64,000 bases of DNA from Calliopum simillimum (GCA_951812925.1 OX638370.1:93634897-93698896); one strand, 5' to 3'. Positions 24,181 through 36,414 are shown, numbered from the stretch's first letter. Notes: a model not told the origin generated them from the sequence alone. Program-made: numbers and translations.

Positions 24181-24181
24181 G

Positions 24182-24210
24182 GAGAGACGAGAGAGAGATA
24201 GAGAGAGAGA
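24182..24210. repeat. GA/AG microsatellite
   Basis: An imperfect run of GAGA dinucleotides of about 29 bp. Confidence 0.85.
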
Positions 24211-24899
24211 ATACCCATTTTTCCACCAGGCTATAGCTACAAAAATAGCTCCCAGCCCTTTAAATTTCAAGCTAGAGGTGCCAAAACTTGACACAAGATA
24301 GAGTCTAGTGCGCAGATTTTGAAAAACACTGTCCCATAAAAAGGTGGTAACTTGAGTTACCAACTTATACGTTAGATGTATCGATATGTAACATAATACT
24401 TCATATCTCTAAAACTGTTTGCAAATAGATACCAAATTCTTGTCATATCTCTGAAACAATTTAACACAGACGTGTGAAATGTTATAAATATGTAAAGGGA
24501 ATTGCTATAAAAAATTCGAAGAAATTGATAATGCCTTCCAAAAAAAATTCGTCATACCTTTGAAATTTCTTGACGCAAATGGATGCAATTTGGCACATAT
24601 TTAAAGGGCATTGGGAAAAATAAAGTTCATTTTTAAAATAGGTAGGTCGTTGGAGAAAGAAATTCAAGAATAGGGAATATCATGGATAGCGATAAAAGAC
24701 AGCGCATGGTGACGAGACATGATTTATGGAGATTCTTAATATTGGGATTTGGAGGTATGTGAGGTTTGTAAAATACAACAGCCAAAAAATGAGGAGGGGA
24801 ATCGGGTAGTGCTAAGTGGCGTCGCATCGATATCAAAGTTGAAAAAATGGGAGTAAAATCGACTAAAAGTTCCATATCAATTCCAATTTTTTTCATTTC

Positions 24900-25490
24900 A
24901 ACAACTTTTTTATCTTTATCCCTTAAGGGGATTCTCCTGAAAATTACATTTTCATGAAATTGACTCCCTCCACTTTCAGGGTGCCACTGGAAGGATAAAA
25001 TGTAGGATCGAACTCTATTATTTTACCCTCTCAACACCTACCCCGAAACGTACGTACTTTCTATATCTACCCCTTAGGGACCCACTCCTGTAAAAATATA
25101 TTTTTTTTATGAAATTAGCTCTCATCACTTTTAGGGTGCCCTTGGTGGGGTAGAACGTAAGACCTCCATTGTTTTCTGCCCTAAAAATTTTTCCCGAACA
25201 CACTTAACCCATATCTCCTCCCCTTAAATGGACTGCTTTGCAAAAATTAATTTTTTGATGAAATTGACTCCCATCACTTTTAGGGTGACCCTGGTGGGGT
25301 AGAATTTGAAACCAACCACAATTATTTTTTCCCCCTAAACATTTTTTCCGAATAAGCAATTTCATAAAAACGTGATTTTTGCAGGGGAACCCTCCTAAGA
25401 AAAAATAGAGTATGCTTGTCAAGTTCTTCTGGATGTCGGCAAATTTGTCTGATGATATGATTGTGGTGATCATTGAAACGTAAATACCCT
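24900..25490. repeat. tandem repeat family B, about 150-bp units (three to four copies)
   Basis: Units share a phrase like ATGAAATTGACTCCC, then CTTTTAGGGTGCCC, then GGTGGGGTAGAA; the GGGTG positions are 24979, 25134 and 25283, giving a period near 150. The same family reappears at 63540-63990 at the right edge. No coding function is seen. Confidence 0.75.
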
Positions 25491-25648
25491 TTCAACAAAT
25501 TTTTTTGTTTTCCTTTATTAATTTTTCCTTATTTTTCTAATTTTGTTTGTGTTTTTACTTAAACACATTGAACAGTAAGCTCAAACTAACAATGTCATCT
25601 GATCCATGCTTGTTTGGTAGTTACTAATAACCGGTCACGCCCATTTGT

Positions 25649-26331
25649 AAACCCTACACCCAGGGTATATTCACTTTGTCCTTTTGTTTGTAACGCAGAG
25701 AAGGAGGAGCGGCAGATATGTGTGTATGTATTCTCCTGGCAGATATAGAATAGTATATATATTCTTGATCAGCGTCACTTCCTGAGTCGATATAGCCATG
25801 TCCGTCTATCTGGCTGCGTGTGCGTGGAAATACACTTTCTGAAAAAACTTAGCAAGATAATTCAATGAAATGTGGTGCACTGCCTCCGTCGTCAAAGTTA
25901 GCTAGTGGGATTGAAAATACGCGAAATCGGTGAACAGACACGCCTACCGCCCATACAAAAAATATATTCAAAATGCAACTTTATGGGTATTTTTCACGAC
26001 AATGCAACCAAAATACAACGAATTGTAAGCACAAGCTCTGAAAAAAAAACTGGGCGAATTCGGACAAGAGGGCATGGCACCTCCCATCTAAGCAAAAGCT
26101 TCAAAACGCTATACTGAAAGCGTTTTTCAAGATAATCGAACTAAATTTTACTCAGATACTAAGAACTACAAATGCAAGCTCTCAACAAAAACTGGGTGAA
26201 ATCAGACAAGAGGGCGTGGTACTTCCCATTTAAGCAAAATTTTAAAAATACTGCAGTGTAGATATTTAAAGGTTACATTTTTCCTCCCATTTAAGCAAAA
26301 TTTTAAATATTTAAAGGTTACACTTTTACTT
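25649..26331 (+). mobile_element. Helentron/DINE-1-like element, copy 2
   Basis: It begins ACCCTACACCCAGGGTATA and contains the core TTCTTGATCAGCGTCA. A short duplication of the CGGCAGATAT segment sits at 25709-25745. Several 142-bp units follow. The tail is rearranged: the AAAGGTTACA segment occurs twice and the terminal CTAG is decayed. Confidence 0.8.
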
Positions 26332-27389
26332 GTTTATTCGACTAAGATTCCTAAGATATTTTTTATTGAATTTATGGGATACCAAAAAACAAAAGAAAAA
26401 AAATAAATTTATGATCTTCACTCTTTTTACGTAGCAATTCCTTAGCATTGTTCTGTATGCAAAATGTTCAATTTTGGACAATTTTTCTCAGGAAATCCAA
26501 AAAAATAACTATCCCAACTCACGGAAACTTTATGTAAATATTCATTTGAGTTTCTCTTTTTTTCTGTGCAAAATATTTTCGGTATTTTTGCATACACCCT
26601 AGAAAAAAATAGCGTCGATTTGTATTATAATATTGCAATAAAACAAATAACTAACTGAAATCTGTTGCGACTCGTAGCCAACAAACTCTCCAAGGTGCGT
26701 ACGCAAAACTTCTTAATTGCAATTGATTTCGTATGCAGCTAGTGCGGTGTATCTCGCACTTGTATCTACATCTGGATGCTTATCGGAAACGCTCAATTTC
26801 AAATGAAAAGCCAGCAATTAAAAACGTTGACGTTAAATGGCTTTTGCTTCTTCATCTTGTTTTTTTTTTCCAAAAATTTATTCATGTAACTGAAAATTGA
26901 AATTTATTGTGCGTTGCTGCTGTGAGCGCACTGCGAATGCGCATGCGCGCAAGGGCAAGCATTGGCATAAGCGCAAATTAATGATGCTTATCAGGCCGGA
27001 TTGTATTCTCTCCTGTTCTGTTCTTTCTCTCCACTGGTGGTGGCTTTGTTATAAATTTTAGATTTTATTGAATCCATTGGTTTATTTGTGAGATACACCA
27101 CGACAAAGGAGCGTAGAGTTGCGAATGCGTCGCAGCTACACCTGCCTTTGGCTGATGATGAAGATGCATACATGCCGATAAGTAATTAGACGCTTGGCAT
27201 GTTCTGCTAATCGCGCAGATTCCATTTGTAGTGACTTTCCCTTTAGTCGCTGCGCCGCAAATCACAGAGATTTTGTGTAGTGAAATTTTGGTTCTTTTTT
27301 TTTTTCAATTGTAATGCATTAAAATATTCTTACACGATCTTATCTAACTCTTTGTTTTTTTGTTTTGTTTTGTCTAAATTTCTTTGCAG
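26332..27389. other. intron DNA before exon f
   Basis: No gene is present. 26680-27280 is GC-richer and repeat-poor, with GCGCATGCGCGC near 26939; it may be regulatory. The pyrimidine tract before exon f is 27295-27386. Confidence 0.5.
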
Positions 27390-27484
27390 ATACGAAAAAT
27401 TCCATTGGCCTCGTTGGTTGCATCGAGGAAGTCTCACATAATGCCATCGCTGTCTATTGGAATCCACTGGAAAGTTCTGCTAAG
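27390..27484 (+). CDS. grh: grh exon f, CP2 core (residues 353-384)
   Basis: The exon is 95 bp, following TTTCTTTGCAG. AT completes the Asp codon, then TKNSIGLVGCIEEVSHNAIA and VYWNPLESSAK, and the exon leaves in phase 0 at GTGAGT. The sequence is near-identical to the Grainyhead domain as I know it from Drosophila. It is followed by the 19.6-kb intron, the largest and most transposon-loaded in the window, so correct splicing across that interval is needed to make any DNA-binding Grh protein. Confidence 0.96.
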
Positions 27485-28250
27485 GTGAGTGTTTCTTCTA
27501 CATAGCTACACGAGTACATGAAATTGATTACACAGTACGCGCGCCGGTTGGGCTTGTTTGCTGCGCCATTCACAATTACTTCCGGTGACGCATAGCAAAA
27601 ATTGCTAACGCCGGCTATATTAGTTGAATGGACTTTGCTTACGCGCCACATTCAATAGTGAAAATCCTTGCGTCTCCTCTCGTTGTACCTCTTAAAGGGG
27701 GACCATTTTATGCGCGCCGCACAGTTTGCAGCAGTCAATGAGTGCAAGGTAATGAATTCTCCTCATAAACATCAGAAACCAATTAAAGCTAATCAAGCTT
27801 TATAGCCAGTTTGAAACGCGTATAAAGGAGCAAGTAACCGACCGCTCTAATCAAAGTTACACCTTGTGCGCGAAGTAACCATGTGCACTGGCAATCGTCG
27901 CATCCGTTGTGTTTCAGCCACAGCCCAACTGTTGCTGCGCTCATAACTTATGAAAAATATCTCAATTTCCGTTCCTGGTATTACGCTAGCGTTATTCCCA
28001 AGATACGAGTTTGATATTGCCATCAAATCAACTTAGCGCAGAGGCACAGGAGGTAGTTCAATGCAGTCAACCCATTGTAAATCATTGCTCCTGATGTTTT
28101 TTGTTTTTTCTTATTAAAGATCCGGTCTATGGCGTCAAAGTTTTGATATAAATATTTTAAAATGCAATTGCTCGAACAAGTGTGCTCTTCAGATTTACAT
28201 ATCTTGCCTTAACTACAAGTGTAGCTGATTTATAAATTAAATAATAGCTT
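27485..28250. other. start of the 19.6-kb intron, unique
   Basis: GC-richer and repeat-poor DNA directly after exon f, with no gene recognised. Position close to a donor and composition make it a candidate for intronic control elements. Confidence 0.45.
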
Positions 28251-28389
28251 TAATAGTTGTTAACAGTGCTGCAATTAGAAGTACTTATTTCCAAAAAAAA
28301 AGCAAAAAAAAAAGACTTTTGTTGGATAATCTTATTATCATGCAAAAGACTCTGGGAATGTTTTTCTTTCTTCCGCCCAATTTTTCCAA

Positions 28390-29060
28390 TTTTTGCAAAG
28401 TGTTTGCTAACAACAATATACGTCCATGCATCAAGTTTCGCAACAATAACTATTGCAGGTGGAAAAATACAGCAATTTAAGCGTTTTTATGTATGGGTAG
28501 GGGAGTACAATATCCTCTTGCCATATCCTACTTTTCACAAATTTCTCTATCATAATATATTCTCTCACGTGTCAAGCTTGCAGTTGCATAGATATAGCAA
28601 TTTTAGTGTTTTTATGTATGGAGGGGGTACAACATCCCCACTCACTTCTGGCATCGTGCTATGTTAATACTAAAGTGTACTTGCACGTGTGAAGTTTCAT
28701 AACGATAGTTACGAGATTCTGGGTGTTGTTTTTTTTTAAGGAGTTAGAACATCCCTGGATCCCAATCACCTCACTTTTCTCGGGGTGTTTTGTAAATAAA
28801 TTTAACTTCCACGTGCCTAGTTTTACAATAATAGTAGCTATATTATAAGCAGAGATTTTACATATTAACTGTTTTTGTTTTTGTGTTTAGGGTACAACGC
28901 CACTTTGTCCTAACGCCCTCACTTTTCTCGGGGTGCTTTGTAAATAAAATATATGCCCCTTTATCAAGTTTTTTAACGATAGCTGGTACATGTAGATGCA
29001 GCAAAAAAAAAGCATTTTTTGTGTAAGGGTTCAACGCCCCTCATCCAATCCCTTAAATAT
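28390..29060. repeat. tandem repeat family A, copy 1 (about 130-bp units)
   Basis: Units share TCAAGTTTC..AACGATA, then a phrase like TTTTTATGTATGG, then GGGTACAACATCCC. A second block of the same family is at 31870-32200, so the two blocks bracket palindrome P7. Confidence 0.65.
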
Positions 29061-29179
29061 TCTTATAGATTTTGGTCGATACTATATACGGGGAGGCCTC
29101 CGAAAAATGTTCCAAAACATTTCTTTTTTTGTCCCCACTTCTTTTTTTTTATTTTTTTACTACTTGAAGGTATAGAATT

Positions 29180-31060
29180 ATGACAACTTTAACTTCTGGA
29201 ACATTTTTAAAAAATTATCATAAACGTTCAGGGTTGCCATATGTTTTTTTTTAAGTTTCGCTTAAATATTATATATAAAAAATTAAAATAAAATTTTAGT
29301 CTCAAAACGCTTAAATAAATTTTTGAAAAATCCAACATAAATTTTTAGGGTTGCCACATGGTTGTTTTCGCAAATTAATTTTAAATCTTACTTTTTTTGA
29401 CTCAATTTAAATTTTTGGTTTCAGAAAAACTTTTTTAAAATTGTACGAAAATTTTCAGGGTTGCCATATGATTGCTTTTTTTTTTGAGTTTTGTTTAAAT
29501 CATAAATTTATAAGAGGAAATTAAAAATATAGGCTTAAAACACTTAATTCAATTTTTTTTAAAAAAAAAGCAAAAACTTTCGGTGTTGCCCTCTATTTTT
29601 ATACCCTACACCCAGGGTATATTCACTTTGTCCTTCCGTTTGTAACGCAGAGAAGGAGGCGTGGCAGGTATAGAAAAGTATATATATTCTTGATCAGCGT
29701 CACCTCCTGAGTCGATATAGCCATGTCCGTCTGTCTGGCTGGCTGGCTGGCTGGCTGGGTGGCTGGCTGGGTGGCTGGCTGGCTGTGTGTTGAAATACAC
29801 TTTTTGGGAAAACTGAGCAAGATAATTCAATGAAATTTGGTACGCTGCCTCCGTCGTCAAAGTTAGCTCGGGGGATTGAAAATGAGCAAAATCGGTCAAC
29901 GGACACGCCTACCGCCCATACAAAAATTATATTCAAAATGCAATTTTAGGAGTATTTTTCACGACAATGCAACCACAATACATATAAGTACTACGAATTG
30001 TAAGCGCAAGCTCTGATAAAAATTTGAGCAAATTCGGACAAGAGGGCGTGGCACCTCCCATATAAGCAAAAGCTTCAAAACGCTATACTGAAAGCGTTTT
30101 TTGAGATATTCGAACCAAATTTGACTCAGACACTAAGAATTATAAATGAAAGCTCTCAGCAAAAATTGGGTGAAATCAGACAAGGGGGCGTGGCACCTCC
30201 CATATAAGCAAAAGATTCAAAATGCTATACTGAAAGAGTTTTTTGAGATAATCCAACTAAATTTCACTCTGACACTAAAAACTATAAATGCAAGCTCTGA
30301 ACAAAAACTGGGTGTACTCGGACAAGAGGGCGTGGCACCTCCCATATAAGCAAACTTTTCAAAATACTGCAGTGTAGGGTATTTATTTTTTGGCCAGGCC
30401 AAAATTTACACCCTTACTAGTTGTTGTTTGTTTTTTATATTTTTTTTTACATATTAATATCAAAAGCTAACAAAAAATGTGTTTTATTTCACAGCATTCA
30501 TTCGCCATTATAATTACACACTAAAAAGTATAGCTTAAATTTTTAAGAATTGATCGGCGCTTAAATAAATGGTTGAAGCAAAAGTAACAGAAAAAACCGG
30601 GTGGCAACCCTGAATATTTTTGTAATTTCAGGAAATACTAAACGAGTGGTTCTGAAACCAAAAATTTAAATTTAGTCAAAAACAGTATGAGTTATATAAG
30701 ATTTACGAAAATAACGAGGTGGCAACCCTGAAAATTTATGTTACATTTTTAAAAAGTTTATTTAACTGTTTTAAGGCTAAATTAAAATTTTTTTTTAATA
30801 AATGGCTTAAGCGAAACTAACAAAAAAAAACCGGCTGGCAACACCGAATTTTTTGTAAAATTTTAAAAAAGATTATGTGAGCGTTTCTGTAACCGAAAAT
30901 TTCAATTTATTCAAAAAAATTAAGAGTTATATAAGATTTACGAAAATAACCAGGTGGCATCCCTAAAAAGTTTATTCAAGTGTTTTTAGACTAAATTTTA
31001 ATTTTTATTTTTTAAATTTGTAAGTCTAAGCAATACTAACAAAAAAACCAGGTTAAGAGT
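29180..31060. repeat. long palindrome P7, split by Helentron copy 3
   Basis: The left arm (29180-29600) repeats CAGGGTTGCCATATG at a spacing of about 117 bp (29231, 29348, 29458, 29582). The right arm (30440-31060) carries the inverse GGTGGCAACCCTGA at the same spacing (about 30601, 30720, 30833, 30952). The arms are diverged. The centre is occupied by the mobile element at 29601-30420. Confidence 0.75.
29601..30420 (+). mobile_element. Helentron/DINE-1-like element, copy 3 (most complete)
   Basis: This 820-bp copy shows all parts. The 5' hairpin is ATACCCTACACCCAGGGTAT. The core TTCTTGATCAGCGTCACC is followed by a GGCT/GGGT microsatellite (29727-29783). Several 142-bp units carry GGGCGTGGCACCTCCCATAT. 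The subterminal inverse is GTGTAGGGTAT (30372-30382), the 3' hairpin TGGCCAGGCCA, and the terminal CTTACTAG. This architecture (subterminal inverted repeats, central tandem repeats, 3' stem-loop) is that known for DINE-1/HINE elements mobilised by Helentrons. There is no coding capacity; open frames rich in ASQPASHP come from the microsatellite. Confidence 0.85.
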
Positions 31061-31870
31061 TACTAAACGGAGAATGATAAAATGCTGCAAAAATCGACGT
31101 AGAATGATGAAACGGAGAATGACAAAATATTGAAAAAAAGTAACATCACAATGAAAATAGCAATTTGTTTTTAAAAATTTGAAACTGGTGTCTAGCCCCT
31201 CTATTTGTTAATTGATTAAATTATAAAAAGATAAAATAATATGCTTAGTAATATAAAAAAAACTTATGCGGAGAATGATGCACATTTGCGTTCTTTGCAA
31301 AAATTTTAAACTTTTTAAAAAAAGAAACGCGAAAACTCACTATCGAAAAACCAAAATTGACTGAGCTGAAAATACACCAAATCGCCTCTTCCTCTTCACC
31401 TTAAGTTCTTTATTTACTCAATATCCAGTCAGAATAAAAAAAAACTGAGCGGAGATAGTCTAAAATGAGGGAACAATTTCTATGTATGTCAATTCTATGT
31501 AAAAAAAATTAACACAGAGTTAATACAGAAAAACAATAGCTGAAATATATAAACAAAAAATGTCGTATAAGTTTTTTATAGAAAATCACGCAATATGCAA
31601 GAAAAGGCAAATTAATTGCACTAAGAAGCGGTTAAGGACATGACGGAGAATGACTTTTTAACACTTTATGGTATAAATTCAAAGTAAAATTTTTATTTTT
31701 TAAGCTATTCGTATAGAAGCTCTGGTTAATTAGCTGTATTAAATAGTTAAAATATCAAATTTTAAATTTAAACATGATTTCGAGCCCTGGAACATTGAAT
31801 GATACATTTTTTGGAGAATCACACATACATGCATACATTCTTCAAGTTTTAAATAAGTTTTAATAAGTTT
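31061..31870. other. AT-rich intron DNA with GGAGAATGA motifs
   Basis: The phrase CGGAGAATGA recurs (about 31068, 31113, 31267, 31644), suggesting an eroded tandem or dispersed repeat. No gene is seen. Confidence 0.4.
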
Positions 31871-32200
31871 TTTTAATATGGGTGCTAAAAACCCCCTTCT
31901 ATACTCCCCTCATTCTTAGCAAAGTTGTACAGCAAAAAAAAGTGACGCCCCTTTTCCAAAGTCCCAATTTTGTTTTTGTTCTAGCATTTTTAGTGTTTTT
32001 TATATGGAGGTGCAACGTCCCTTCTTCTAAGCCTGCTGTTTTTTGCATGTACTTCCGCAGATCCATGCACGCTTCAAGTTTCATGACGATAATTGGTGCA
32101 GAATAATTGAATGTTTAGTATTTTTTGTAGGGGGGGGTGCAACGACCCCTGGTCCAATCCCACCAAATTCTGGTTTCAAATTAATACCTCCCATAGGCAG
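31870..32200. repeat. tandem repeat family A, copy 2
   Basis: It shares the GGTGCAACG.CCC and TCAAGTTTCATGACGATAAT phrases with 28390-29060, in the same orientation. Confidence 0.6.
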
Positions 32201-33370
32201 AAATGGGCTTGAACAAAATTTTATTTGAAAACGGTGGATCCTTCTTCAAACTTTTCAAGAGCACAAAGACTGAAGCGATGCCTTTTCATGATATTTGACC
32301 GTACATTGGAAAAAGGTACCTTATCCTTCACTCACAAAGTTAGCAGTACAGCTAAAAATAAGAGATGGAAGTTTCAAAGGATACAAGCGTAATCTGTCAA
32401 AGAATGTCTACTTCAAAAAGTACCTTTGAATGAATCACACATTACATAACTTTAAGATATGAAACAACAAAACGTTGAATTAAATTTACTTACATTCAAG
32501 TTCGTTTTCTAAGTTTTTTGTTTCTGAGCAATAGTAAACGCTTGTTATTGCAAATCGCTTTAATTAATAAGCGAGCGACTAAACGTGTGAGAACAAATGT
32601 AACGCCATGTAAAGAACATTGCTCTAAAGAAAAAAAAAAACAATGCGATAGCAACAACAACAACACTTAATCAGAGCCAAACATAATAACAAACCAAATT
32701 GCAAACAAATGGCAATTAGAGCAACGGAAACTCATTGTGGTCAATTAAAATTTATCACCCCTGTTTTTTTTTTTTTTTTTTTGTTGTTGTTTTTGTTGCC
32801 AACTATTTGTGTGTAGATATTACAAATGCACACGTATGAGATACAATGCAGCATGCAGTTCCCAACGACGTCGTTGACGACGGACGTGCATTTTTTTCTA
32901 AACTCGCTGTTGATTGGCCAATTGTTGTTGTTGCCCAATGCTTTGGGCGCGTCTGTCTATTTATGTTGTAAATACGTTTATTTTTTTTTTAGTGTTAAAA
33001 TGCTTAACAAATTTGTTTACCAACACTTGAAATTTTATTTAGCGAATTTTGTTTTTTTTTTTTTTCGTCGTTGCATTTATGAAATTTATTAATATTTGAT
33101 GGAAATTAATTGGCTGTTTTTGTTGTTATTGTTGTTGTTGTTGCAGTTGTTATCGCCGGCACATGTTAATAAGCGTAATTACAAATTCCCGCGAACATGA
33201 AAAAAAAAACAACTTAACTTAGTGAAAAAAACACACACATACGCACTACACTTGAAAAAAAAAAAAATTTTAAACGTGAAGTATTCATTATAGTGTTGCG
33301 CATTAAAACAAAAAAGAAAAAATTAAAAAAAGTAAGTGCAGCGAAGCTTATCTTAGAAGAACGTCTTATA
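32201..33370. other. intron DNA, mostly unique
   Basis: No gene is seen. There are GTT microsatellites near 32781 and 33120-33145, and T-runs at 32763-32782 and 33050-33065. Confidence 0.5.
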
Positions 33371-33712
33371 CACGAGGGTTGCTTTTTAAGTTTCTGAAAT
33401 ACAGTACCCCTAGTATTTTCCGATGCAAATATATATGACAGTTGAAAATTTTGACATTTTTAAGCGTATGTTTCTTTGCATTTTGATCATTCCGAAGACG
33501 ATAGCGCTAATGCATGAGTTTTAAACGCATTAACCGCTCCTTCGGGTGATGTAAATCGTTGTCCATGCATCTGATCTTTGATTCTTGGAAACAAAAAGAA
33601 GCATTGGGTGCCTAGTTGGGACTCTAAGGCGGATGATCCATCAATTCGATTGTTTGGAGTGCTCAAATACTCGCTTGTTTCAGCCGTAAACAGCATCATC
33701 AAATACTCCTAA
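33371..33712 (-). pseudogene. mariner-like 3' end with transposase C-terminus
   Basis: The minus frame reads FPRIKDQMHGQRFTSPEGAV, a mariner C-terminal motif (usual form: LFP.IK..MRGQRF.SPE.AV). The rest of the C-terminus is deleted. The plus-strand start ACGAGGGTTGCTTTTTAAG after TATA is a mariner-type terminal inverted repeat, so 33371 is the true element end. The other side is cut, and palindrome P4 begins 12 bp further on. Confidence 0.75.
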
Positions 33713-33723
33713 TCTAACTTGTG

Positions 33724-34647
33724 CACGGTGCTCTTGAACAGTCGATAGGTATTTTGAATATGTGGAGAAAATCTGTGATTGGGATTTTATTTGTATTAGT
33801 TTAGTGGTCTGCTCATCCCCGCGAAATACATATCCCATATAAAATAAAAAAAATTCAGAAAAAAAACGCAACAAAAAAATATAAAAATTGGTCTTTTGAA
33901 TGTATTTTGCAATGCTGAATCCGAATCTGGCCTTTGAATTGCTGTATATCATACGGTTTTTGAGATATCTTAGCCTAAACAAGGAAAAAAAGCCGATGCT
34001 ATGTTTTATTGCTCTGTTTTGAAGCTATATAACAGGACGTATATCCGTAAATTCTGATGCAAAAATGGATAACTTTAATCAATCTTTTAAACCTAATTCA
34101 AATAATGTTGATATCTTTATTTTTCTCGGAGATATCCTAACCTAAAAAGTTAAAAAAGTGCAAAAAACGTGTTTTGTCATTATTTCAGTCTACGATATTT
34201 TGGAGAAAAATTAAGCTATTGGCGTAATTTAAATGCAGTTTTAAAGAAAAAGATTGGATCTTTCAGAAAATGTATTGAATTCCGCGTATAAATGTTCTAT
34301 ACTATAGTTATATAGCTTCAAAATATAGCAAAAACGGTATTTTTTCCTTGTTTATGCTAAGATATCTAAAAAACCGTATGAGATATAGCATTTTTAAGGC
34401 CAGATTCAGATTCAGCATTGCAAAATACATTAAATATAATTTTTTTTTATATTTTTTTGTTGCATTTTTTTTTCTGAATTTTTTTTATTTTATATGGGAT
34501 ATGTATTTTTGCGATATTTCGCGGGGATGATCAGCTACGATTTCGGGGTTTGCATTTTTCAGACCACTAAACTAATACAAATGAAACCCCATTCACAGAT
34601 TCTCTCCACATATTCAAAAAACCTATCGACTGTTCAAGAGCACCGTG
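33724..34647. repeat. long palindrome P4 (fold-back, arms about 320-350 bp)
   Basis: CACGGTGCTCTTGAACAG at the left is answered by CTGTTCAAGAGCACCGTG at the right, and pairing continues to about 34040 and 34295. A TGTG lies directly outside each end (33720-33723, 34648-34651), a possible 4-bp target duplication. The right arm has extra sequence near 34530-34560. No coding content is present. Confidence 0.88.
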
Positions 34648-34811
34648 TGTGAGGATAGATCCAGTTAAGCATTATTTTGCCCAACATTGTGGAACCGCCA
34701 TTCTGTTTTTTCAAAAATGGATTACGGAATCGTAATGAGCATCATCAGAAACCTCTTATTCCAGAATTTTGGTCAGCTTTTTCGCTGAACACGAAATACA
34801 ATTTTTTTTTT

Positions 34812-35146
34812 ATACCCTACACCCAGGGCATATTCACTTTGTCCTTCCGTTTGTAACGCAGAGAAGGAGGCGTGGCAGGTATGGAAAAGTATATATATTC
34901 TTGATCAGCGTCACCTCCTGAGTCGATATAGCCTTGTCCGTCTGTCCGGCTGGTTGGAAAGAGTTTTTTTGAGATAATCCAACTGAATTTCACCCAAACC
35001 CTAAGGGCTATGAATGTAAGCTCTGAGAAAAATCTGGGTGAACTCGGACAAGAGGACGTGGCACCTTCCATATAAGCAAATTTTGCGAAATACTGCAGTG
35101 TAGGGTATTTAATGTATGGCCATGCCAAAGGTTACACCCTTACTAG
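34812..35146 (+). mobile_element. Helentron/DINE-1-like element, copy 4 (internally deleted)
   Basis: This 335-bp copy has an intact start (ATACCCTACACCCAGGG), core and end (TGGCCATGCCA hairpin, CCTTACTAG). Most tandem units are missing; the sequence jumps from the CCGTCTGTCCGG region to the last unit. Confidence 0.85.
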
Positions 35147-35343
35147 TTTTTATTTTTTTTTTTTCATTAATTTATTAAATTTTACTTTGTTTACGTCGTA
35201 TTTAATATTTCATAGGCACTTAATGTTGAAATTACAGATTACTCAGTTACTAAACAGAACCGTAAAAATTTGTATGGCATTATTTTGCTACCAACATGCA
35301 TGTTTCAGATTGCATGTTGATTTATGTATACACAAAATTACAA

Positions 35344-35987
35344 CTAGCAAGGGTGTTAACTTGAGCCTGACCAGAAAATAAATACCCTACACAGCAGTTT
35401 TTTCTCAGAGTTTGAATTTATAGTTCTTAGTATTTGAGTGAAATTTTGTTGGACTATCTCAAAAAATGTTTTCAGTATAGCGTTTTGAAGCTTTTGCTTA
35501 TATGGGAGGTGCCACGCCCTCTAGTCCGATCTTATCCAGTTTTTGCTAAAAGCTTGCATTTATAGTTCTTAGTGTTTGAGTAAAATGTAGTTCGATTATC
35601 TCAAAAAACGCTTTCAGTATAGCGTTTTGAAGCTTTTGCTTATATTATTATATTATTATACAATTCGTAGTATTTATGTGTATTTTGGTTGCATTATGGT
35701 GAAAAATACTCCAAAAGTTTCATTTTGAAGATATTTTTTGTGTGGGCGGTAGGCGTGTCCGTTGACCAATTTCGCTCATTTTCAATCCCCCGAGCTAACT
35801 TTGACGACGGAGGCTGTTCACCAAAAAATGTATTTCCACACACAGCCAGACAGACGGACGGACATGGCTATATCGACTCAGGAGGTGATGCTGATCAAGA
35901 ATATATATACTTTTCTATATCTGCCACGCCTCCTTCTCTGCGATACAAATGGAAGGACAAAGTGAATATACCCTGAGTGTAGGGTAT
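35344..35987 (-). mobile_element. Helentron/DINE-1-like element, copy 5 (inverted)
   Basis: Read on the minus strand it starts ATACCCTACACTCAGGGTAT, carries the core and about two 142-bp units, and ends AACACCCTTGCTAG. It lies tail to tail with copy 4, 197 bp apart, so the pair forms an inverted repeat. Confidence 0.85.
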
Positions 35988-36087
35988 AAAAAGGCAAAAT
36001 ATACAGGGTGTATTGCATAAAGTTACGAAACTTCCGGGATGTGAACGAGGAGGCATAGACCAACGAAAAATTAGTCGTGAGGGGGGC

Positions 36088-36412
36088 CTAGAATGTACCT
36101 CTGGGTTAAAACTGGTTTTCTAACTTGTTTTACAAAAAAAAAAAAAATTTTTTGGGTCACCCTAGCATTTTAGAGAAACTTTTTGCAGGAAACTTTTACC
36201 TTATTGTACGAGCTTTCTAAAAGTGTATTTGGTTTATTAAGTGTAAAAAGATTCCGCAAAGTTCTGGACCTTCAAAGTTGATATTTTAAATTTTTTTCCT
36301 AAGTTTTGTATTTTAGTATGAAAAAGGTCGTATTAACATAAGCTTTTACAATTTTTTTTGGATTCCTTGTTAAATTTTCTTTAATTCAATAGTACATTTG
36401 TCATACCAATTT
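36088..36412 (+). repeat. dispersed repeat family C, copy 2
   Basis: Matches 7450-7830 in order: TTGGGTCACCCTAGC, TTCAAAGTTGATATTTTAAA, and ending TTTGTCATACCAATTTG, where Helentron copy 6 begins. Confidence 0.7.
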
Positions 36413-36414
36413 GT

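Noticed and set aside
28257..28667. 136-codon open frame
   Set aside because: It lies in tandem family A and lacks any domain or conserved pattern.
29606..29936. Open frames with ASQPASHP-like repeats
   Set aside because: They are translations of the GGCT/GGGT microsatellite inside Helentron-like copy 3.
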